Shown one piece after another: positions 1-5,734 of a DNA stretch of 5,734 nt; position 1 is the stretch's first letter, and the number at the start of each line of letters is the position of its first letter. The notes below the pieces were generated by a model, which worked only from the letters and a program-made list of their open reading frames with translations, did not search any database and was not told where the DNA came from. The position numbers and the translations under genes were made by a program. Source of the DNA: an uncultured Pseudomonadota bacterium (GTDB taxonomy: Bacteria > Lernaellota > Lernaellaia > Lernaellales > Lernaellaceae); contig CALBTQ010000392.1 of assembly GCA_937967875.1 (NCBI GenBank), positions 1 to 5,734 on the forward strand. Direction: 5' to 3'.

Positions 1-756
1 CATCTGCCGCCGGGTTGCGTCATCTCCGATTTCGACACCGGCGAGGTGCTGGCCGACCTGGATCGTCCCGGCGCGCAATGGACGGCCGCCGTCGGCGGAC
101 GCGGCGGGCGCGGCAACACGCGGTTCATGACCAACGCCGACAAGGCGCCGACCCACTGCGAGGAGGGCCGGCCCGGCGAGCAGCGCTGGCTCAAGGTCGT
201 GCTTAAAACACTGGCCGACGTGGGCTTGCTCGGATTTCCTTCGGTGGGCAAATCCACGTTGATCGCGGCAATCAGCGCGGCGCGGCCGAAAATCGCGGCC
301 TATCCGTTCACCACACTGTCGCCGAACCTGGGTACGGTGTATCCGGAGGGCGAACACAGCTTCGTCGTCGCCGACATCCCGGGCATCATCGAAGGGGCCA
401 GCGAAGGCGCGGGACTCGGGCTGCGCTTTTTGCGGCACATCGAACGCACGCGGCTGCTGGTGCACATCCTCGACCTCGACGAGCACACCGGTCGCGATCC
501 GCTGGCCGACTTCGACGCCCTCAACGCCGAGTTGCGCGCCTACAACGAGGAACTGGCGCAGCGGCCGCAGATCGTCGTCGCCAATAAAATCGATATTCCC
601 GCAGCCGACGAGGCTTTGCAGAATCTGATCGCGGCCTTGAACGAGCGAGGCATAAAAATTTATCCCGTTAGTGCAAAGGATGGAATGGGCGTGGATGCCC
701 TGTTGTCGGCCATCGACGCCAGGTTGCAGGAAATGGAACGCGAACACGAGGATTGA
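1..756 (+). CDS. obg: GTPase Obg/CgtA, 5'-truncated by the contig edge
   Basis: The gene is open from base 1 in frame 1 and ends at TGA 754-756, leaving 251 visible residues. Obg is a conserved GTPase that binds the large ribosomal subunit and links ribosome assembly to growth and the stringent response. The visible part starts inside the glycine-rich Obg fold: a G-rich stretch (GGRGGRGN, residues 33-40) and a PGE..WL segment lead into the G domain. GTPase motifs are in order: G1 GFPSVGKST (78-86), G2 YPFTTL (101-106), G3 DIPGII (125-130), G4 NKID (195-198) and G5 SAK (224-226). About 80 N-terminal residues, by comparison with known Obg proteins, are missing beyond the window. The protein ends soon after G5 with a short charged tail, so the optional C-terminal OCT domain is absent. 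ATG 46 is not the real start, because Obg homology continues upstream of it. Identification is secure; its usual neighbours rplU and rpmA would lie upstream, outside the window. Confidence 0.96.
   Translation, partial: HLPPGCVISDFDTGEVLADLDRPGAQWTAAVGGRGGRGNTRFMTNADKAPTHCEEGRPGEQRWLKVVLKTLADVGLLGFPSVGKSTLIAAISAARPKIAAYPFTTLSPNLGTVYPEGEHSFVVADIPGIIEGASEGAGLGLRFLRHIERTRLLVHILDLDEHTGRDPLADFDALNAELRAYNEELAQRPQIVVANKIDIPAADEALQNLIAALNERGIKIYPVSAKDGMGVDALLSAIDARLQEMEREHED
748..752 (+). promoter_or_regulatory. Ribosome binding site of manC inside the end of obg
   Basis: GAGGA lies 7 bases before ATG 760 and overlaps the last codons of obg. It supports this start and suggests that manC translation is coupled to obg on one transcript. 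Confidence 0.6.
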
Positions 757-759
757 ACC

Positions 760-1833
760 ATGCGTTACGCCGTGATCATGGCCGGGGGAACCGGCACGCG
801 CTTTTGGCCGGAAAGTCGCGAGGCGCTGCCCAAGCAGCTCTTGCGCATCGCGGGCGATAAAACGCTGATCGAGCGCACCGTCGAGCGTATCGCGCCGCTG
901 GCGCCCGTCGAGCGCCTGGTCATCGTCACCGGCGACGTAATCGCCGCCAAGATGGCCGCCGCCGTGCCGGATCTGCCGCCGGAAAATCTTCTATCCGAGC
1001 CGCTTCGCCGTAACACCGCGCCCTGCGTAACGCTGGCCGCAAAGATCCTGCACGATCGCGATCCGGAAGCGGTCGTCGCCGTGCTGGCCGCCGACCATCT
1101 TATTCGTGACGAGGATCTTTTCCGGCGCATTATGCAAGCGGCGATGGAGGTGGCTGCGCGTGAGGATGTGCTCATCACGCTGGGCATTACGCCGACCTAC
1201 GCCGAAACGGGTTACGGGTATATCCAGATGGGCGAGGCGTGCGGCGAGCAAAACGATGCGCCGTACCATCGCGTCCAGGCGTTTTTCGAAAAGCCCGACC
1301 AGGAAACGGCGCAGCGTTACCTCGACGACGGCCGCTTTTTGTGGAACTCGGGCATGTTCATTTTCCGCGCCGACACATTGTTGCGCGCGGCGGAACAACA
1401 CATGCCGGAGATGTACGCGCTCATCAATCGTGTAGACGGTGCGCGCGACGGCGCGGAAATCAAGCGGCGCATCGACGAAATCTATCCGCAATTGGAAGCG
1501 GTGAGCCTCGACAAGGGCATCATGGAGAAGGCCGACAACCTGTTGGTTTTCGCCGCCGACATCGGCTGGAGCGACGTCGGCTCGTGGACCTCGATGCGCG
1601 ATTTCATCGTGCCCGACGAGGCGGGCAACATCGCCCAGGGGCACAACGTCTGCCTGGAAGCGAGCAACAACACCATCTACGCGCGACAGGGACTGGTCGT
1701 CGCCATCGGCGTGGACGATCTGATCATCGTGCACACGCCCGACGCGACGTTGGTGGCGCGTCACGATGATGCGCAGGCAATCAAGAAAATTTTCGACGAA
1801 CTGGAAAAGCGCGGCCTCGACAAGTTCATGTAA
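760..1833 (+). CDS. manC: Mannose-1-phosphate guanylyltransferase (single-domain)
   Basis: This 357-residue enzyme should convert mannose-1-phosphate and GTP into GDP-mannose and pyrophosphate in the cytoplasm. GDP-mannose feeds O-antigen, capsule or exopolysaccharide synthesis and GDP-fucose or rhamnose pathways. Sequence evidence is the N-terminal nucleotidyltransferase signature GGTGTRFWPESR followed by PKQ (residues 9-26), EPLRRNTAP (80-88), AADH (110-113, with the likely metal-binding Asp112), ETGYGYI (149-155), FFEKPD (175-180, containing the EKP sugar-phosphate site), WNSGMF (195-200), DKGIMEKAD (251-259) and WSDVGSW (270-276). The length fits the short form; the C-terminal phosphomannose isomerase domain of bifunctional ManC/AlgA proteins (about 470 residues) is missing, so the isomerase must be encoded elsewhere. 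The start at 760 has a good ribosome binding site and the expected few residues before the signature. It follows obg by 3 bases and ends at a terminator. The related activity on another hexose-1-phosphate is possible but less likely. Confidence 0.94.
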   Translation: MRYAVIMAGGTGTRFWPESREALPKQLLRIAGDKTLIERTVERIAPLAPVERLVIVTGDVIAAKMAAAVPDLPPENLLSEPLRRNTAPCVTLAAKILHDRDPEAVVAVLAADHLIRDEDLFRRIMQAAMEVAAREDVLITLGITPTYAETGYGYIQMGEACGEQNDAPYHRVQAFFEKPDQETAQRYLDDGRFLWNSGMFIFRADTLLRAAEQHMPEMYALINRVDGARDGAEIKRRIDEIYPQLEAVSLDKGIMEKADNLLVFAADIGWSDVGSWTSMRDFIVPDEAGNIAQGHNVCLEASNNTIYARQGLVVAIGVDDLIIVHTPDATLVARHDDAQAIKKIFDELEKRGLDKFM

Positions 1834-1851
1834 TCAAATCGTCTTAAAGAA

Positions 1852-1886
1852 AAAAAGCGGCGGGAGCGATCTCCGCGCCGCTTTTT
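1852..1886. terminator. Bidirectional intrinsic terminator between convergent genes
   Basis: Bases 1852-1862 (AAAAAGCGGCG) pair perfectly with 1876-1886 (CGCCGCTTTTT). Inside, GGAG 1863-1866 pairs with CTCC 1871-1874 around a CGAT loop, with G1875 bulged. A T-run follows the GC stem on the + strand (1882-1886), and the A-run at 1846-1856 gives a U-rich tail to transcripts coming from the - strand. The hairpin starts 18 bases after the manC stop and lies 14 bases from the permease stop, so it can end both transcripts. The rest of the 1834-1900 gap shows nothing else. Confidence 0.88.
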
Positions 1887-1900
1887 CATTTAACGCTTGT

Positions 1901-4900
1901 TTACTTGATTTCGCAGGGACCGTCGGCGGCCGGCAGCGAATCGGCGACCGCGCCGGCTTGCAGCCTCGGCGGCCGCGCCAGACGATCGAAGTAGGTGTAC
2001 ATCGTCGGAATCAGATAGAGGGTGAACACCGACGAGACCAACACGCCGCCGATGGTGACCATGGCGATGGCGGCGCGGAACTCAGCGCCGGCGCCGGCCA
2101 ACGTTTGCGGCAGCAAGCTGATGGCGATCGCCAGGTTCATCATGATGACCGGCCGCAGGCGCACCGTCGCCGCTTCGATCAGCGCATCGCAAATGCGCCA
2201 TCCGGCCGAGCGTAACTGCGACGCATAATCCAAGATGAGAATCGCGTTGTTCACGACGATGCCGACCAGCATGACGATGGCCATCATCGACATCATGTTC
2301 AATGAAATGCCCGACAGGAACAGCGACAGGCTGACGCCGATCAAGCCCAGGGGCAGGGTCAACATGATCGTGAACGGGTGCACGAGGCTTTCCAGCGTGG
2401 CGGCCAGCACCATGTAGGTCAGGATGATGGCCAGCAGCAACGCTTTCATGATTTCGCTGAACGTTTCGGCCATGAACTCCGACTGTCCGCCGAAGTGGAT
2501 GTTGTAGCCGGCGGGCAGATCGATTTTCTCGTCGATCAATTTCTGCATCGCTTGCTGCGCTTCGCCCAAGGAGCCCTGCGCGATGTTGCCCGACACCTCG
2601 ACCATACGCTGTTTGTCCTTGCGGCGGATTTCGGTTTCCGCCACCGTGTAGTCGATGGCGCCCAATTGCGTCAGCGGTACGTATTGGGGACCCATCCGCA
2701 GGAAGATATCGGTGAAATCACTGGACTCGGTGCGTTCGTCCTCGGACAGTTGCACGCGAATGTCGTACTCCTCGTCGATCTCGCGATAACGCGTGGGCAC
2801 GTCGCCCTCGAAGGCCGTGCGCAGCGTCAGCGCCACCTGACCGGTCGTCGCGCCGTAGTTGATCATCTGCTCGCGATCGGGCGTGAAGGTCAGCTCCGGC
2901 TTGCCGGCGACGTAAGTCGAACGCACGTCGACCAACTCGGGCAACTCGCGCGCCAACTGCATCAGCTTGTCGTTCAAATCCAAAATGACGTTCAGGTCCG
3001 GGCCGGTAATTTCCATCTGCAAACCTTCGCCGGGACCGTGGCCTTCGGACGTGCTGATGGAAATGTCCGCGGCGGGAATCGTGGCCAGCAGCGGGCGCGT
3101 GCGCGCAACCAACTGTTTGGCGCTCAGATCGCGCTCCAGCTTGTCCACCAGTTTGAAGGTGATGGAGCCTTCCTCGGGGCCTTTGCCTTCGCCGCCGATG
3201 CTTTGCAGGCTGGAAATGATGTACTTGTCGTAATTGGTGCGGACCAGCGAGTCGATCTCCTGCATGACCTCGTCGGTCTTTTTCAGCGAAGTGCCCGCCG
3301 GCAGCTTCAACGACACGCGCATGATGTTTTCGTCGGACTCGGGGAAGAAATCCATGCCGATGAACCGGAAGAGCATGATGCCGCCGAAGAAGGCGAGGAA
3401 CGTCAGCACGATGACCACCCAGCGGTGCACCAACGACCAGGAAAGCGTGTTGCGATACCAACGCGCCAGCCCGTTGTAGCCGGTGTTCCACCAGTTGGAG
3501 AATTTTTTCACCCAGCTCATTTCATGCTTCTTGCCGCCGGCGCGATACAGCAACGAGGCCAGCATCGGCACCAGGGTGAAGCTCATGATCAGCGAAAAGA
3601 CCGTGGCGAACACGACCGTCAAACCGAACTGTTTGAAGAACTGGCCGATGATGCCGGCCATGAAGGCGATCGGCGTGAACACCACGAGGTTCGTGGCCGT
3701 CGAGGCGATGACCGCGACCGCCACGTTGTTCGTGCCTTCGATCGCTGCTTTTTCCGGCGAGTAGCCCTTTTCGATGTACGAGGAGATCGACTCGAGCACG
3801 ACGATCGAGTTGGCGACCAGGACGCCGACGCTGACGCCCAGGGCCATCAGGCTGATGATGTTGAGCGTAAATTCGGAAAAGAGCATCGGCGTGAACGACG
3901 CGACGATCGCCGCGGGCATCGACACCGCCGCGATCGACGTGGCGCGGATGTCGTGCAGGAACAGGAAGAGGAACAACGAAGTCAGGATAATGCCGATCAG
4001 GATGCTGTTGCGCGCATCCTTGATCGAATCGCGGATATACTCGGCGCGGTCCTGCACCGTGGTGATTTGGATGTCCGCGGGCAGGATGCCGGCCAGTTTC
4101 ACGATCGCCTTGGAGACGCCGTCGGACACGGCGACCGTATTGGCGTCGCGCTTTTTGCGAATCTGCAGACTGACCGTTTCCTCGGTTTCGAAACGCGACT
4201 GATCGCGCGGTTCGATGTACGTGTCGAGCACCTCGGCGACGTCGCTGAGGTACACCGAACTGTTTTCCCCGGTGGGAATGCGCACGCGGCGGATGTCTTC
4301 CAGCGAATCGAACTTGCCCGCGATGCGCAACGAAATTTCGTTGGCGTCGCCGATGATGCGTCCGACCGGGTAGTTGAGGTTTTCCGCCGCGAGCATGCCC
4401 ATGACGTCCATCACCGACAGGCCGTAGGATCGCAGCGCTTGCCGTTGCAACGCCACGCGGATTTCGCGCTGACGGCCGCCGATGATGTCGACCGAACTCA
4501 CGCCGTCGACCGTGGCGAGAAAGTCTTTGATCTGCTGATCGGCGATGCGGTACGTCTCTTCCAGCGAACGCGGGGAGCTGATCGCCAGGTTGATGACCGG
4601 CTCGTCGCCGAAGTCGAATTTGAACACGGCGGGCGGTTTGGCGTCTTCCGGCAGGTTGGCGCGCACTGCCTCGATTTTATCCTTGACCTCGATCGCCTTG
4701 AGGTCCGCGTCGCTGCCCAGCTCGAATTCGAGGAAGATGAACGACAGCGCCTCGCGGCTGTAAGATTGCATCTGCCGCAGGTTGGAGATCGAACCGACTT
4801 CGTCCTCGATCAATTTGGTGACCGAGCTTTCGATTTCCTTCGGGCCGGCGCCGGGATAAATCGTCTGCACCATGACGAAGGGAAAATCGATGTTGGGCGT

Positions 4901-5008
4901 CAAGTCCTGGGCCAGCATCGTGTACGAACGCACGCCGATAACGATGAACAACAAAATGAACATCGTCGTCAAAACGGGACGTTGAACGGACAATCGCGCG
5001 AGAAACAT
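1901..5008 (-). CDS. RND-family efflux pump permease (HAE1/AcrB-like)
   Basis: This complete 1035-residue inner-membrane transporter has the length and layout of the hydrophobe/amphiphile efflux RND group. TM1 (about 14-33) is followed by a large periplasmic porter loop, TM2-TM6 (about 335-487), TM7 (about 531-549), a second periplasmic loop, and TM8-TM12 (about 856-1004). Family hallmarks include QDLTPNIDFP near residue 34, MDFFPESDEN after TM7, GIVVNNAILILDYASQLR in TM10 (916-933) and RLRPV before TM11 (950-954). It should export lipophilic compounds across the envelope with the adjacent adaptor and an outer-membrane channel; the substrate cannot be read from sequence. The odd feature is TM4: the AcrB Asp407-Asp408 pair is Ala399-Asn400. 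AcrB Lys940 aligns with Asn920 and Thr978 with Met957, while the Arg971 equivalent (Arg950) is kept. The start has a strong ribosome binding site, and the stop TAA is at 1903-1901. The metal-exporting CusA type is less likely, but no subgroup is proven. Confidence 0.95.
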   Translation of the reverse strand: MFLARLSVQRPVLTTMFILLFIVIGVRSYTMLAQDLTPNIDFPFVMVQTIYPGAGPKEIESSVTKLIEDEVGSISNLRQMQSYSREALSFIFLEFELGSDADLKAIEVKDKIEAVRANLPEDAKPPAVFKFDFGDEPVINLAISSPRSLEETYRIADQQIKDFLATVDGVSSVDIIGGRQREIRVALQRQALRSYGLSVMDVMGMLAAENLNYPVGRIIGDANEISLRIAGKFDSLEDIRRVRIPTGENSSVYLSDVAEVLDTYIEPRDQSRFETEETVSLQIRKKRDANTVAVSDGVSKAIVKLAGILPADIQITTVQDRAEYIRDSIKDARNSILIGIILTSLFLFLFLHDIRATSIAAVSMPAAIVASFTPMLFSEFTLNIISLMALGVSVGVLVANSIVVLESISSYIEKGYSPEKAAIEGTNNVAVAVIASTATNLVVFTPIAFMAGIIGQFFKQFGLTVVFATVFSLIMSFTLVPMLASLLYRAGGKKHEMSWVKKFSNWWNTGYNGLARWYRNTLSWSLVHRWVVIVLTFLAFFGGIMLFRFIGMDFFPESDENIMRVSLKLPAGTSLKKTDEVMQEIDSLVRTNYDKYIISSLQSIGGEGKGPEEGSITFKLVDKLERDLSAKQLVARTRPLLATIPAADISISTSEGHGPGEGLQMEITGPDLNVILDLNDKLMQLARELPELVDVRSTYVAGKPELTFTPDREQMINYGATTGQVALTLRTAFEGDVPTRYREIDEEYDIRVQLSEDERTESSDFTDIFLRMGPQYVPLTQLGAIDYTVAETEIRRKDKQRMVEVSGNIAQGSLGEAQQAMQKLIDEKIDLPAGYNIHFGGQSEFMAETFSEIMKALLLAIILTYMVLAATLESLVHPFTIMLTLPLGLIGVSLSLFLSGISLNMMSMMAIVMLVGIVVNNAILILDYASQLRSAGWRICDALIEAATVRLRPVIMMNLAIAISLLPQTLAGAGAEFRAAIAMVTIGGVLVSSVFTLYLIPTMYTYFDRLARPPRLQAGAVADSLPAADGPCEIK

Positions 5009-5013
5009 CGCTT

Positions 5014-5019
5014 ACCTCC
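5014..5019 (-). promoter_or_regulatory. Ribosome binding site of the RND permease gene
   Basis: On the - strand GGAGGT lies 5 bases before the ATG at 5008-5006, within the 14-base gap after the adaptor stop codon. It fixes the permease start, and the gap leaves no room for a separate promoter, supporting one operon. Confidence 0.8.
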
Positions 5020-5022
5020 GTC

Positions 5023-5689
5023 CTATTCCGCGTCGACGTGTTTGTGGATCTTCACTTTTTCGCCGCCCGCCAGCAGGTTCATGCCCCAGACGACGACCTG
5101 GTCGCCGTCGTTGAGCCCCTCGGTGATCCACAAGGACGTTTCGTTGCCGGCGGCCATCACCACCGGTCGCTTCTCGGCCTTGCTCTCGGCGGTTACAACG
5201 TACACGAACATCTCGTTGCCGACCTTCACCAGCGCTGCGAGCGGAATGGTCAAAGCGTTTTCCTGGTAGATGGTGCGCACGAGCACGGTCTGCAGCGTGC
5301 CGGCGCGCAGGTGTCCGTTTTCCTCGAGCATCACGTCGACCAGGAAGAGGCGCGACTGTTCGTCGGCCGACAGGCTGATGCGATGCACCTTGCCCGCGCC
5401 GCCTTCGCTGCCGTCACGGTGAATCACCTTGGCCGGCTGACCGACCGCGAGTTCTTCCATGTCCGATTGCGAAACTTCCAATTTGATGTTGGCTTTGCTC
5501 ATATCGGCGACCACCGCGAGCGTGGCGCCGGGATCGACCTTTTCGCCTTCGCGTACGCGCATGTCCGTCAACGTGCCGCTGATCGGGCTGCTCAACGTCA
5601 GTGAAGCCTGCACGTCGCGCAGACCGGCCTCGGCGGCTTCCAACTGGGTTTTGATCTGATCGAACTGGCTGTCGCTGATCGCCCCGGCT
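5023..5689 (-). CDS. RND pump periplasmic adaptor (membrane fusion protein), 5'-truncated
   Basis: The C-terminal 221 residues of a HlyD/AcrA-type adaptor, which joins the inner-membrane RND permease to an outer-membrane channel. Counting from the first whole genomic codon (5688-5686): residues 3-30 look like the second helix of the alpha-hairpin (ISDSQFDQIKTQLEAAEAGL). Residues 31-62 are the second half of the lipoyl domain (LSSPISGTL, then VREGEKVDPGATL). About 66-145 form the beta-barrel region (including LEVSQSDMEELAVGQPAKV), and the rest is the membrane-proximal domain (LTIPLAALV, then GLNDGDQVVVWG). It ends at TAG 5025-5023. The signal peptide or lipobox, first lipoyl half and first hairpin helix lie beyond the contig end. 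An apparent GTG start at 5706-5704 yields an N-terminus MCSSDL encoded by sequencing adapter, so it must not be used as the start. Its position 14 bases upstream of the permease gene is the usual adaptor-permease operon order. Confidence 0.93.
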
Positions 5690-5723
5690 AGATCGGAAGA
5701 GCACACGTCTGAACTCCAGTCAC
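5690..5723 (+). other. Illumina TruSeq-type adapter sequence (assembly artefact)
   Basis: From base 5690 the sequence matches, without a mismatch, the 34-base TruSeq read-1 read-through adapter: AGATCGGAAGAGC (5690-5702), then ACACGTCTGAACTCCAGTCAC (5703-5723, apart from its first base a 20-base block). This is recalled from the published adapter sequence. It is not genomic DNA and interrupts the adaptor gene. Confidence 0.98.
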
Positions 5724-5734
5724 CGAATACGATC
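5724..5734 (+). other. Library i7 index (8 bases) and start of the P7 flank
   Basis: CGAATACG (5724-5731) sits exactly where the i7 index follows the adapter. The final ATC (5732-5734) matches the start of the constant ATCTCGTATGCC flank that comes after an 8-base index. The index reading is inferred from position; three flank bases alone are weak, but the length fits. Confidence 0.9.

Noticed and set aside
46..48. ATG at 46 as the start of obg
   Set aside because: The frame is open upstream to base 1 and the preceding residues (PPGCVISDFDTGE) match the Obg fold, so the gene is truncated by the window rather than starting here.
232..258. Obg G1 motif GFPSVGKST with Ser where many Obg proteins have Asn
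   Set aside because: Ser occurs at this place in other Obg proteins, and the nucleotide-contacting GKS(T) residues are intact.
991..1764. A 257-codon open frame on the - strand opposite manC
   Set aside because: This is also codon-aligned antisense of a GC-rich gene and shows no domain or plausible ribosome binding site. The + strand has all ManC motifs.
1766..2215. A 149-codon + strand frame running over the manC end, the terminator and the permease 3' end
   Set aside because: It crosses a strong terminator, overlaps two certain genes and has a low-complexity composition.
2718..3491. A 257-codon frame on the - strand inside the permease gene
   Set aside because: It is an out-of-frame shadow of the RND gene, Arg/His/Ala-rich and without family features.
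2378..5269. A 963-codon open frame on the + strand opposite the permease and adaptor genes
   Set aside because: Over the permease it is codon-aligned antisense, where stops arise only opposite TTA, CTA or TCA codons; these are rare in a GC-rich gene. The predicted protein is an unnatural mix rich in His, Arg, Asp and Gln with no recognisable domain, while the opposite strand encodes a clear RND permease.

Overview
The window looks like a complete short contig from a shotgun (probably metagenomic) assembly of a GC-rich Gram-negative bacterium. The Gram-negative call rests on an RND inner-membrane pump encoded with its periplasmic adaptor, plus a GDP-mannose synthesis gene. The phylum cannot be assigned by eye. 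A deltaproteobacterial or other non-gammaproteobacterial lineage is plausible but unproven. Genes run off both ends.

Layout. On the + strand, positions 1-756 hold the 3' part of the ribosome-assembly GTPase gene obg. It is followed after 3 bases by a complete mannose-1-phosphate guanylyltransferase gene (manC type, 760-1833); the two probably share a transcript. On the - strand, reading leftward, are a truncated membrane-fusion (HlyD/AcrA-type) adaptor gene (5689-5023) and, 14 bases later, a complete RND efflux permease gene (5008-1901). The two gene pairs converge on a 68-base intergenic gap (1834-1900) that contains a hairpin terminator able to work in both directions. No RNA gene, mobile element, CRISPR array or repeat was seen.

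How the genes work together. The adaptor and the permease are two of the three parts of a tripartite efflux pump; the outer-membrane channel (TolC type) is not in the window. ManC makes GDP-mannose for surface polysaccharide or deoxyhexose synthesis. Obg is an essential housekeeping GTPase with no obvious mechanistic link to it.

Two points matter most. First, the last 45 bases (5690-5734) are not biological. They are an Illumina TruSeq-type adapter, an 8-base index and the start of the flanking P7 sequence, so the true genomic sequence ends at 5689 and any protein start placed in that tail is false. Second, the RND permease lacks the paired aspartates in transmembrane segment 4 that carry protons in AcrB-type pumps (Ala399-Asn400 here), and other proton-relay positions also differ. 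I found no convincing new biological system; the rest is ordinary gene content.
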